Shown here in pieces: positions 52,559 to 60,870 of a stretch of 64,000 nt of DNA; position 1 is the first letter of the stretch, and every line of letters begins with the position of its first letter. Under the pieces are notes generated by a model. The model did not search any database and was not told the DNA's origin. It was given only the letters and a program-made list of their open reading frames with translations. Source of the DNA: Gracilariopsis chorda (taxonomy: Eukaryota; Rhodophyta; Florideophyceae; Gracilariales; Gracilariaceae); contig NBIV01000037.1 of assembly GCA_003194525.1 (NCBI GenBank), positions 1-64,000 on the forward strand, in the 5' to 3' direction. The position numbers and the translations under genes were made by a program.

Positions 52559-52978
52559 ATAAGGGTGCTAGATCGCAAGTTTGTTAGGCAATCACTCAAA
52601 AAAAACTACGAAAACGCTAGATTCTGCTAGTTCGTGGTGGTTGGCAAGCAAAAAAAAAAATTTTTCGGAAATCACTCTTTCATATTTTCTATTGTCATCC
52701 GTCCCTAGTACCGCACTTCGCTAGTTTCAAGTTTAGAGCAAGTTCTTTGCTCACTAAACGCTAGTTAGAGGGCTCGAAATGGCGCTGGCCGCGTAGCGGC
52801 CAGCGGCCCCACCCCCATGCAACCCAAATTAACTTACATATTTCCATCTCGTGGATTTCAAACTTCAAATTGTCAAAGTTTGGAGCCCAACTGTTCTCTC
52901 AGCCTCACTGGGTGGCACCCACACTCTTGAACACAAAACATAAAACCTCCCTTACCATCCTTACCATCCTTCTTCTCC
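52559..52978. other. Subterminal non-coding region of the KDZ-type element
   Basis: 420 bp with GCTAG repeated at 52567, 52616, 52626, 52720 and 52760 (plus 52554 in the repeat), a GC hairpin GCTGGCCGC-GTA-GCGGCCAGC near 52784-52804, and poly-A runs. Probably transposase-binding sequence. Confidence 0.6.
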
Positions 52979-53737
52979 TTATCCTCTCATTCCACGCCTC
53001 CTCTTCAACCGACTCTCACCTTCTATTCCTTCGTCGTCCTTCTCCTCCAACCTCTTCCTTACAGCCCCTCGACCGGGAGTAACAGGAGTGCCTTCCCCGA
53101 CAACAGCTCTCCCTTCCGCATCACACACCTTCTTCTGCATTTCCTCGATTAGATGCACAGCCCTACCAACCAGTAAAAGTTGCTTCTCCAACACCAAAAC
53201 CCGTCTACGCATCTCCTCGTTCTCCTTCCACAGTCTCCTCAGCTCCTCACCCACACACGCCACAACCCCATCGACATGCATTTCCGCCCACACCCCAGCC
53301 TCCCTTGCCCTCCTACGCAGCTCAGCCACAGCACCCATAGGCACCCCTTCCTCTGAAGAACTCAGCACCATCCCCCCCATCTCCACCACAACCTCCTCGA
53401 TACACTCATCCAAACGCTCCTTAAGCCCTCCGCCCACGCTCCTCACCAGTTTCTTCACATCGCGGTAAAACCGACTCATTCGCCCCGCCCCACCTCCTCC
53501 TCCTCCCCGTCCTCCTCGACTTCCCTCGCCCTCACTTCCCTCCCCCCCATCCCCTCCCATCATCGTCCCAACCCCAAGCTCCCCGAACCCAACAACGTTC
53601 CTTCCCTTGCCCTCTTCACCATCACCCTTCCCTTCCTCCTCCTTCTTCGTCCTTGGAGGCGTCTCGGGGACCTCCCTCTTCTCCGCTTTATCCAACAACG
53701 CCAGTAGCTCCTCATCATTCACGTCTTCGCTAGACAT
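52979..53737 (-). CDS. Transposon-borne coiled-coil protein, unknown function
   Basis: 252 aa from the ATG at 53735-53737. An acidic start (MSSEDVNDEELLALLDKAEK), Gly/Glu-rich linker, then a helical section from about 90: FYRDVKKLVRSVGGGL, ERLDECIEEVVVEMGG, RLWKENEEMRRRVLVLEKQLLL as a leucine-zipper-like coiled coil. It ends in a basic RLKRRRGMRG tail. Possibly a DNA-binding or transposase-partner protein. Codon use (many GGG, GAG) differs from host genes. No family recognised. Confidence 0.6.
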   Translation of the reverse strand: MSSEDVNDEELLALLDKAEKREVPETPPRTKKEEEGKGDGEEGKGRNVVGFGELGVGTMMGGDGGEGSEGEGSRGGRGGGGGGAGRMSRFYRDVKKLVRSVGGGLKERLDECIEEVVVEMGGMVLSSSEEGVPMGAVAELRRRAREAGVWAEMHVDGVVACVGEELRRLWKENEEMRRRVLVLEKQLLLVGRAVHLIEEMQKKVCDAEGRAVVGEGTPVTPGRGAVRKRLEEKDDEGIEGESRLKRRRGMRG

Positions 53738-53979
53738 GGCTACTACACGCCCCACCACAACGGCGCTCCCGTTCCTAACCCAACCACCAAGCGAGCACTC
53801 CCCAGGTACTTATCCAACCGCATTTTTTCACTCGCCCGTTTTCGCGCCATTTCCCACCGAGTCGTGTCCCACCAATAATCTGAAACGAAAAATTTAGAAC
53901 GACATTATTTTAACACTTCCTTCAGTTTACAACTCTATCACACTAACTTAGGTATGTACAGGTAGAACTACGAACGTGT

Positions 53980-54844
53980 CTAAAGAAATGGTTCAAAACG
54001 AGAACCAACAGGCCTACAGTGCTCTCCTAGATTCGCAACATACCTTCGAAAATGGTACTCCAAGTCCATATCCACAGCCATACCCAAAAGAAGCAGCACG
54101 AAAAAGATAGTATTCTCCACTACAGGCGCGAGTCCCCTTACCTTGTGCAAAGAAGTATCGCTCAGGAACGTGAAAATCAAGTAGGTAAACACAACAGGGA
54201 ACACCCTTCCGATATAGAGCCTCATAGTAGCCACACCATCTCTAAACCCAAGCACCTTATTCAAACCACCGTATACGGTCCTGCGCACATCCAAAATCAG
54301 CCCAACACTACCTCTCTGCACATATGGGAGCTCTCTCTCATTGTTAATGCTGTCCCTAGTCACAAAAAAACATCGTTAGCCGTTCAACCACATACGACAT
54401 ACCCCCAAACATGAAACCACCAGTGAAAAATGCAAGAGCACCAGTCCTAAGTTCCATTCCAATCGAAATTGGCGCTTCCAAGAAGTGATAGCCAACAAAA
54501 ATACAAACATTCAACGGCAAAAGACCTGCCATCGTGAATCCAAGTAGTCTGTTTCGAATCACAGAAATCCGTGCCATTCGCTGGCTGTCCCGCAAAGGTA
54601 CGTATGCCAATGAACCAAAATGCCTTCTATGCAATGCAAACACCATATCGAAGATAAACAAATGCAAAACAGTCTCCAGAATTACCACAATCAACATCTT
54701 CGGAGACATTCGAACATCCCCTACCACATAATGCATCAAAAGCGGTTTCAATACCCCATAAAGAGCACCAATGGCTAATGAAAACAGAAACGCATATGCG
54801 CACCAAGCCCATGCTTTTCGCTTTTCCTCGCGTAGTCGGCATTT
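53980..54844 (-). CDS. Transposon-borne multi-pass membrane protein, frame change at a T7 run
   Basis: About six hydrophobic spans in two overlapping frames. The first frame (open from 54844, first ATG 54736) encodes AYAFLFSLAIGALYGV, MLIVVILETVLHLFIF, LLGFTMAGLLPLNVCIFVGYHFL and ALAFFTGGFMFGGMSYVV, then reaches a stop. The second frame (54363-53980) continues with charged loop, VFPVVFTYLIFTFL and ENTIFFVLLLLGMAV. The two overlap at a run of seven T (54363-54369 region, minus-strand sense). One T fewer would make them continuous, so this is a slippage mutation or a programmed/transcriptional slip. The 5' end may be spliced, since an alternative frame upstream to 55085 looks partly coding. Family not recognised. 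Confidence 0.55.
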
Positions 54845-55147
54845 CTATGTCAGGCCTTCGCAGCGAAGCGGATTTCCTGGGACAATGCTTCTTCGTCTTC
54901 GTAGAACTCTTATTCCGGCCGAGAACCACGCTGCAATCTTGAAGCGTTCGCGTGATCAAGTTGTCGTGGCACCCAGTCGCGTAAGATGCTCTCGTGATCA
55001 CGTCTGCTCGGTTCAGGCGACGTGAGCATCTATACTTTTGAAATACATGGTATTGAAGACGTTTCCTGACAACCATTAAGTTCATTTAGGCGGCGCTGCA
55101 ATGCACCTGTAATGATTTTGCATTGGTATTCGAAGTTTGTTTTTGGG

Positions 55148-55233
55148 GGTGGAGGTCCGTGGACCGGAGTGTCGTGGCGCTTCATCAGGCGCCTGATGAA
55201 GCGCCACGACACTCCGGTCCACGGACCTCCACC
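55148..55233. repeat. Perfect 86-bp palindrome
   Basis: Two 43-bp arms meeting without spacer at 55190/55191 (centre CATCAGGC|GCCTGATG) with no mismatch. It lies in the region between the divergent membrane-protein and methyltransferase genes. Confidence 0.95.
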
Positions 55234-55246
55234 ACGTGGCGGCCAG

Positions 55247-55377
55247 CAGTTCCGAAAATCAAAAAATTAGTTTAAAATTAGTGTCTGGAATGAACGGACA
55301 TCTGCGGTACGACCTAGTAGGTCATGGGCGGAAGATGCATGGTTCATTTTACACTAATTTTTTGATTTTCTGAACAG
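55247..55377. repeat. Inverted repeat next to the palindrome
   Basis: Arms 55247-55271 and 55353-55377 (ACTAATTTTTTGATTTTC core) pair at 23 of 25 positions around an 81-nt centre. The right arm ends TTTTCTGAACAG, which also looks like a 3' splice site just before the open frame of the methyltransferase gene. Confidence 0.75.
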
Positions 55378-55404
55378 CTGGGTGGGGATAATGAGGTCGA
55401 AGAG

Positions 55405-57192
55405 GTGGTGGAGAGTGTGGCTGCTCCAAGAGCTACTACTGGTCTGCAGACAACGACATTGTCTCAGAGACTGACGTACAGCGTGAAGGAGACTGGTGTT
55501 CAACCTCCACCGTATCCGAAGACTTTAGATCAGTTGATGTCGTACGAGTACTGTGAGAGGCAGATGTCCCGCAGCTTCCGTCTTCACAACTGCAGTTTCC
55601 AAGACCTTGTCGAAGTCGACGACAACAAGTCCGGGGACAGCGAACTATCCATTGAAGGAAGGGTACAGTTCGTGCTTTCGGATCCCCCATATGGGACTCG
55701 TGCGGAGCGTAATCGGGAGAACAGTGGTCATGATGTTCTCACCGAGAAGACCATGGCCCGGGCAGGGAAAAGAATTTCAAAGTTGCTACGTCCCGGTGGG
55801 CATGTTATATTGTTCTGCTCGTGGGATCAGATACAGAAGTGGCGGGAGGTGCTGCGGAGTGTTACGTACACAGATGACTCTGGCACAACTCGTTTTTCTT
55901 TTGTCGTGGACGAACAACCCCTCCAGTTCGTACGATCCATGGGGAACTCGATGGGTAATCCGGGAAGGCGGAGCTGTCGGCTGTACCAGACGTCGGAGTA
56001 TGCCGTACATGCAGTGCGCTCTGGGGTCCCGTATTCCCAACAGCACAGAATGGTGAACTATGAGAACTTTAATTTTATCCCTTCACGCTACCCGGCATAT
56101 CACGCAATCATAGACCAGGTGCCGCCTATGTCTTATGGCAAAACTCTGCTATGGAATGTGACAAACTCGGAGAGAATCACTACGAGGAAAAAGGTGCGAC
56201 CGGAACAGAAGTGTAGGGCATTGCTGAAGGAACTCATTTGCAGGTTTAGTCAGCCAGGAGACCTAGTGGTTGACCTCTTTGCGGGGACGTTCTCTACAGC
56301 GATGGCATGCATGGAACTGCCGAAGCACCGGATATTTGTAGGATGTGAAGACGATAAAGCTTGCTTTGAACACGCAAAGCATGCTGCTATTGTTCGTTTT
56401 GCTTCTATAATCCGGGAGGGAAACACCAATCTTGAGAAGAACCAAGAGCTCAGGAAGATGGCCCATACTGTTGTCATCGCATTTCCAATGGGCAGATTGA
56501 GGCATACCTTGTCATGGAAGGCAGTCAATGGCTTTTCTCCGTACCAGATGCTTCCCCCACACGTCGTCCAGTTCCTGTCGACGCTGTGGAGAAGTGAAGA
56601 GGTAGCCAAATTGGGTAAGAGCAGGACCTTCGATCAATGGCCTAGCGTGCTGCAGGGTAGGATGAATCTGGAGAACATGAACTCGCTGCTGGCAATGGAA
56701 GCTGTGCATTATGGACTACGAATCAGCAAGTCTACTATTCGCCACGATAACGCTGGTGTTGGAGTGTTTGCAACTCGTCGAATTGCTGTAGGGGAGGTAG
56801 TGTGCTACTTCTATGGGACACTCGTGTATCATGATCTGACGAACCGTAAAGAAGTGCACAAGACCTACGGGGACGGAGTTATGGGTGTGACGAAGGATCG
56901 CTTTCGAAAATATGCGGTGGAGGTGGATGTTCATGGGCATCAGTTCTCTGCACTACCTCATCGGAGAACACTGAACCATGGAAAACAAACCAACCCGATT
57001 CTTTGGGTTGTTCCAGCTCCGTTTTGTGTTGCAGGGTATATTAACGACCCTAAGTATGTCGAAGGCGATAAGGACTTAGATGCTACGGTAGATGGCCTTG
57101 TGAAAAAGCGTGAGGCTAACGTGCGGATGAAACGTTCACCTGGCCTAGGGCGGCACGGGAAAAGTTGTTTTCGCTACTTGGGTATGACTTGA
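55405..57192 (+). CDS. DPPY-type (N6-adenine/N4-cytosine) DNA methyltransferase fused to a SET domain
   Basis: The frame is open from before 55378; the first in-frame ATG is at 55537, so a spliced 5' exon is likely. About residues 85-320 (numbered from 55405) form an amino-group methyltransferase in permuted (beta-class) order: catalytic VLSDPPYGT at 93-97, LRPGGHVILFCSWDQ, then the SAM site GDLVVDLFAGTFSTAMACME and RIFVGCEDD. Residues about 440-580 form a SET-like domain: GVGVFATRRIAVGEVVCYFYG, then RTLNHGKQTNPILWVVPAPF and AGYINDPKYVEGD in place of the usual RFINHS block, then REANVRM. A DNA-methylation writer and a histone-methylation-like writer are thus joined in one protein on a transposon. 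Near 57130-57190 the frame shifts into the next entry. Confidence 0.8.
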   Translation: MVESVAAPRATTGLQTTTLSQRLTYSVKETGVQPPPYPKTLDQLMSYEYCERQMSRSFRLHNCSFQDLVEVDDNKSGDSELSIEGRVQFVLSDPPYGTRAERNRENSGHDVLTEKTMARAGKRISKLLRPGGHVILFCSWDQIQKWREVLRSVTYTDDSGTTRFSFVVDEQPLQFVRSMGNSMGNPGRRSCRLYQTSEYAVHAVRSGVPYSQQHRMVNYENFNFIPSRYPAYHAIIDQVPPMSYGKTLLWNVTNSERITTRKKVRPEQKCRALLKELICRFSQPGDLVVDLFAGTFSTAMACMELPKHRIFVGCEDDKACFEHAKHAAIVRFASIIREGNTNLEKNQELRKMAHTVVIAFPMGRLRHTLSWKAVNGFSPYQMLPPHVVQFLSTLWRSEEVAKLGKSRTFDQWPSVLQGRMNLENMNSLLAMEAVHYGLRISKSTIRHDNAGVGVFATRRIAVGEVVCYFYGTLVYHDLTNRKEVHKTYGDGVMGVTKDRFRKYAVEVDVHGHQFSALPHRRTLNHGKQTNPILWVVPAPFCVAGYINDPKYVEGDKDLDATVDGLVKKREANVRMKRSPGLGRHGKSCFRYLGMT

Positions 57193-57722
57193 TAGCAAGA
57201 CGTGTGAGACCTCAGGAGGGGACGGAGCTTGATGTGGAATTGAAGAAGCAGTTAGAGGAAGCGAGAAGCAAGTTAATGGGAAAGGAGGTAGAGAAGAGCC
57301 GAATCTTATGTGCATGGAGAATGAGTGCGATTGACGATCTTACATATTCTGGATTTCAAGTTGCTCGAAGGTTAAGGGACTTTGGTGGGGAGGACATGTA
57401 CTTTAAGAACGGAGCTGCGGTAGAAGTGCTGGCAGAGTTTATGGGATATGAGGTGGTACCGGGAGGCGAAGGGAAGACAGATTATGTGGATGGAACTGTG
57501 ATGCATTTGGCACGCTTGGATGCTTGGATCGGATGTGTTTTGACTGCGTTGGACACGAATGTGGGCCGTGGAGGAAAACGGCAGTTATTGTTTTCAAAGT
57601 TGTTTGGTGAGTATCTCCCGCTTGCTCTGGAGAACATAATTGGGGTGGCATGGGAGAGAGTGAGGGAACGGCACCATGAGGAATTGGAGAATGTTTGGAT
57701 GTCTTGGAGTAGTGAGATTTGA
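57165..57722 (+). CDS. Probable C-terminal continuation of the methyltransferase-SET protein
   Basis: Up to 185 aa, overlapping the end of the previous frame by 28 nt in a different phase. It opens with LFSLLGYDLIARR, then a charged helix, a block RMSAIDDLTYSGFQVARRLRDFGG and a helical end (LFGEYLPLALENIIGVAWERVRERHHEELE). It lacks its own good start, so either a short intron or a frameshift joins it to the SET part. Its last 284 nt are antisense to the transposase frame. No family recognised. Confidence 0.55.
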   Translation: MFSLLGYDLIARRVRPQEGTELDVELKKQLEEARSKLMGKEVEKSRILCAWRMSAIDDLTYSGFQVARRLRDFGGEDMYFKNGAAVEVLAEFMGYEVVPGGEGKTDYVDGTVMHLARLDAWIGCVLTALDTNVGRGGKRQLLFSKLFGEYLPLALENIIGVAWERVRERHHEELENVWMSWSSEI

Positions 57723-60162
57723 AGAGGACGTGGGCATGTTCGAATATGCCTGCGTCGTTGAAGTGCAGACCTCCGTATCTACGTATGTCGTCGACGATGT
57801 GATCGAGGAGATGGAACTTGAGGGTACCGAGGTGCGAAGAGTGGTAGGGTCCGAGGACGGTGGTGGCTGTGAGTTTGAAGGATCTGATCTGTCGTTCGAG
57901 TGATTTGAGAGAGTCTTCGGTCCATTCGGAAGTGGAGTTGTATCGCATGGCGTAGAGAACGAGATCTGTGTACTTGGTGAAGACGGAAGTGATTGGGGAG
58001 GAGTCGATTTCGTTGCAGCATCTGTCGAAGAATGCTCCGATGAAGGGGAATACCATGTCGAGTGCGCGGTAATCTTTTGCTTCGAGCATTCCACGGAGTC
58101 CTTCTGTGGTGAAGAAGCCGTTAAGAGCTTGAGCGTTGTCGGAGGTGGAGAAGTCTATGTGGAGTCCAGTTGCAGGGAAATCTTTTTCGATGGCCGCAAG
58201 AATGGAGTTGGAGTGTTTGAGGATGGAGGTGCGGATGGATTGGAAGGATCTCTTGGATTTGCTGGGACCGACAATGGAGAAGAGGGAATCGGATCGGAGA
58301 CGTTCGATTGCAGTGGCTTTGATGAGTTTAGAGACGCCGAGGTGGAAGTTATGCAGTGGCTCGAAGGCGAAGATGTTGTAAGAAGAGAGAAGCGGAGTGA
58401 TGTTGAAGATGGGGTATGATTCGAAGAGAGAAGTGTACTTTGCGAGGGAGAGAGAATGAAGTGCTGTTGCTGCCTCTTCTTTTTTGGTGCGTGCCACTTT
58501 TGGTTTCCGGGCGAGTTGCGCTTCCTCGGATTCGCGGAGAAGGCAGGTGTGCTGTCTGCGATTGGTTCGAGTTTGGAGTTGTGTGCGGAAGGGGATGGGA
58601 TCTGTATTGAGGAAGAGGTGTTCCCGAGGGACGGTGCATCTCGGGCAAGGGTGCTGCGGCCGTGTTCCGTGGGAGATGGCGAGGATGTCCTTTGCTTCGG
58701 GGATGTCTGCGCAATAGCTGGCGAGGATGGGGTGGCAGTGGCGGAGGACACCGTGAGCGTCACGGAAGGAGAATCCTGGGAGCGCAGAGGTGAGGAGTGG
58801 GTTGAGGATGGTAGAGATGGCGCGCTGAATGAGGTTCATTTTGGTCTCGCGTGGGATGTTGGAGGATGATTTCGGGACGTAGTCGCCGCCGTCGTCGAAG
58901 GCGGTAAACGGGGAGAAGGAGGTTGGAAGGTATCCGAGGAGTGTGAAATTTTCGGATATACACTTTCGGCGGAGGGCATCGGAGAAGTTGAGAAACGTGA
59001 CGTGGAGGGGGTAGGAATTGACGGAGGAGCTTTTCAGGGAGGTTGCGGACTTGTCCGAGTAGAGCTGGACGAGGCCGATGAATGATTCGATACCGGTTTC
59101 CTGGGGGGTGTGCCAGACGATGTCATCGACGGGGGACTGCATAATTTCCTGTTTGATGGCTGGGACGACTTTCTTTCCGAGGGCTGCAGCCATGGGATGT
59201 GCGAAAGCCGGGTGACCAGAAGACGAAGAAGATGAGGAAGATTGAGATACCGGCTGGAAGAAGGTGTTGTTGAGGTGTGCGAGTGCGAGTTGTTGCTTGA
59301 GGACGTCGATGGCACGTTTCTGGAAGAGGGTTGCGGAGAAGGTGTTGCGCTTGTCTGTGATGGTGGAAGGGATGAAGCCGTTGGAGCTGATGCGTTGCTT
59401 GAAGAGGTCCTCTTGCAGTGCGAGGCACTGCCTGGCGGAGGAGATGGAGGTCTGGAAGGAGGACTTGGAGAAGTCTGGATGGTTGAGGATGGAGATGAGC
59501 TCGTCTGCTTTGCGGGTGCTGACGGAGGATGCGATGGAGGAGATGTAGAGGACGAGTTGTTCGAGATGAGGGTTGTCGGCGAGAGGGGAAGGGGAACGAG
59601 AAGGGGGCGGGAGAAGGGGGTTTGAGGAGGAGACGGAGCCGATGGCGTGACTTGCGATATGGTAAGCGTCTTGGGTTTGAAGAGAGAGGGAAGCCTGTTG
59701 AAGTTCATATGGATCATCATCGGCGAGGGAGACGTTGTCGGAAGGACGGTGAGAGGGAAGGGGAGGAGAATTGATGGAGAGGTTGGGAACGGATTTTCGC
59801 TTCTTGGTCCTGGGAGGGAACTGAACTGGAGCGGTGGCTGTGGAGGAGGAACGCTTGTTGGCGGTGAGGCGATGGGGGCACCTGCGTTGGTGACTCTGAA
59901 GAGAGTATGTGGTGCGGCCGTGGAAGGAGCAGCGAGGGTAGCAACAGGGGAACATGGTGCGGGAAGGAGAGTTGAAGGATTGGAAGGAGAAAGGGGAGCA
60001 AAGGGGTTGTTGGAGAGCGAAATGCGGGAGCGTAATTATTATGGCGCACGGGGATGAAGTGGAGCAGGTGATGCCGAGCGTTTTGCGCTGGCTCGTGGAC
60101 TGGTGCATGCTATGCAAGGCCGCAGACACTGACAACGAGTGAAGGATAGCGAGGGCTATCAT
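57439..60162 (-). CDS. KDZ/Plavaka-like transposase
   Basis: 907 codons from the ATG at 60160-60162; a more likely start is the Met at 59953-59955, directly before a zinc finger (MFPCCYPRCSFHGRTTYSLQ, Cys/Cys...His/Cys). Then a disordered Ser/Pro region, and a catalytic region with ASYCADIPEAKDILAISHG followed by HPCPRC, EPLHNFHLGVSKLIK, a helical block LDMVFPFIGAFFDRCC, and the closing LKFHLLDHIVDDIRRYGG with FNDAGIFEHAHVLFKSHY. These are landmarks of the Plavaka/KDZ (Kyakuja-Dileera-Zisupton) and TNP2-like transposases, of the RNase-H fold. The last about 80 codons are low complexity and antisense to the methyltransferase tail, so the true C-terminus may be nearer 57700. No stop interrupts it, so it may be active. 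Confidence 0.7.
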   Translation of the reverse strand: MIALAILHSLSVSAALHSMHQSTSQRKTLGITCSTSSPCAIIITLPHFALQQPLCSPFSFQSFNSPSRTMFPCCYPRCSFHGRTTYSLQSHQRRCPHRLTANKRSSSTATAPVQFPPRTKKRKSVPNLSINSPPLPSHRPSDNVSLADDDPYELQQASLSLQTQDAYHIASHAIGSVSSSNPLLPPPSRSPSPLADNPHLEQLVLYISSIASSVSTRKADELISILNHPDFSKSSFQTSISSARQCLALQEDLFKQRISSNGFIPSTITDKRNTFSATLFQKRAIDVLKQQLALAHLNNTFFQPVSQSSSSSSSSGHPAFAHPMAAALGKKVVPAIKQEIMQSPVDDIVWHTPQETGIESFIGLVQLYSDKSATSLKSSSVNSYPLHVTFLNFSDALRRKCISENFTLLGYLPTSFSPFTAFDDGGDYVPKSSSNIPRETKMNLIQRAISTILNPLLTSALPGFSFRDAHGVLRHCHPILASYCADIPEAKDILAISHGTRPQHPCPRCTVPREHLFLNTDPIPFRTQLQTRTNRRQHTCLLRESEEAQLARKPKVARTKKEEAATALHSLSLAKYTSLFESYPIFNITPLLSSYNIFAFEPLHNFHLGVSKLIKATAIERLRSDSLFSIVGPSKSKRSFQSIRTSILKHSNSILAAIEKDFPATGLHIDFSTSDNAQALNGFFTTEGLRGMLEAKDYRALDMVFPFIGAFFDRCCNEIDSSPITSVFTKYTDLVLYAMRYNSTSEWTEDSLKSLERQIRSFKLTATTVLGPYHSSHLGTLKFHLLDHIVDDIRRYGGLHFNDAGIFEHAHVLFKSHYSKTSKHSPIPHGAVPSLSPMPPQLCSPEQAGDTHQTTLKTITAVFLHGPHSCPTQSKHIRSKHPSVPNASQFHPHNLSSLRLPVPPHIP

Positions 60163-60499
60163 GTTTTGTAAACTCTAATGTATTTCTTATATATGTATTT
60201 ATCTGAGCATCCTATCCTTCTATTTGAAGGGGCAGTTCCGGTGGTCCGGTCAGATTTTCAATCTCACGTTCACATGTGAAGGTATGTAGTAGTGGAGTCT
60301 GGACTCCACTTCGCGGAGTCCGGACTCGGTTTTTGGTCCGAAATAACTTGGAAATGTGAAGTGCTTTACTAGTTTATACTTTCAAAAAACTAGCAGTGTT
60401 GAATGTGTGAAAATATTTTGATGGAAATTGATTCATTCAAAAGTGGGTTTTAAGAGTCGATATCCGTCCATTTCAATTCTTTCCCTTTTGATTGTCAAA
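60163..60499. other. Right subterminal region of the KDZ-type element
   Basis: 337 bp, AT-rich, with GAGTC(C/T)GGACTC palindromes near 60297-60328 and CTAGC at 60390, mirroring the left-end motif. No gene. Confidence 0.6.
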
Positions 60500-60522
60500 C
60501 TAGCATTCCGAAAACACCGACG
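60500..60522 (-). repeat. Right terminal inverted repeat of the KDZ-type element
   Basis: Partner of 52536-52558. Followed by AC and then the resumed LTR sequence AGTGCGGATCCGC. Confidence 0.92.
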
Positions 60523-60524
60523 AC

Positions 60525-60649
60525 AGTGCGGATCCGCTGAGGGCTGGGACACCGGCAAATAGCGATAGTAATCATAAACACGCGAAAGCGGCAAAAACAT
60601 CAAGTTCACAGGGCATCGCTGAGTAATCCTCCTTGAGGATTGCACTTCA
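60525..60649 (-). repeat. Gypsy 3' LTR, proximal piece
   Basis: The complement of the LTR start; ends (plus-strand view) in TTGCACTTCA. It matches the first 125 bp of the solo LTR. Confidence 0.92.
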
Positions 60650-60661
60650 TATCCTCCTCCT
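60650..60661 (-). other. Polypurine tract of right Gypsy element
   Basis: AGGAGGAGGATA directly before the LTR on the minus strand. Confidence 0.7.
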
Positions 60662-60870
60662 GAGGTGCGAATACGACATCCACGATAGCGACGGAAGCAC
60701 CGGGAAAGGTCCTTAAATGTAAGTCCGGTTCGCCGGTTCTCCATCCCACTCTGGGTAACGAGCACCTAGCTGCGAACAGCGAATCTGCGACCAACTCTTC
60801 CGAGGTTCTTCCAACAACACGTACGCTTTCGCGGCCTTCTTCTCCGATTACTCGGCTTCCTTCATCTACG

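Larger units (their letters stand above)
52536..60522. mobile_element. KDZ/Plavaka-like DNA transposon carrying methyltransferase-SET and membrane-protein genes
   Basis: 7,987 bp bounded by 23-bp terminal inverted repeats with one mismatch (52536-52558 and 60500-60522, starting CGTCGGTGTT). They are flanked by a 2-bp AC duplication proven by the uninterrupted LTR sequence in the solo copy. It contains four gene regions: a coiled-coil protein (minus), a multi-pass membrane protein (minus), a DPPY methyltransferase-SET protein (plus) and the transposase (minus). Six GCTAG motifs stand in the first 230 bp. It is the youngest layer of the nest. The transposase family call is by motif and moderate in certainty; the element boundaries are firm. 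Confidence 0.9.

Noticed and set aside
55405-57192. MT-A70 (mRNA m6A) type methyltransferase
   Set aside because: The SAM site follows the DPPY motif instead of the MT-A70 layout, and the DLFAGTFST context fits DNA methylases of the N4/N6 group better.
58129-58869. Gly/Glu/Val-rich plus-strand frames at 58-60 kb
   Set aside because: Antisense to the KDZ-type transposase; composition is that expected from the complement of Ser/Pro-rich codons.
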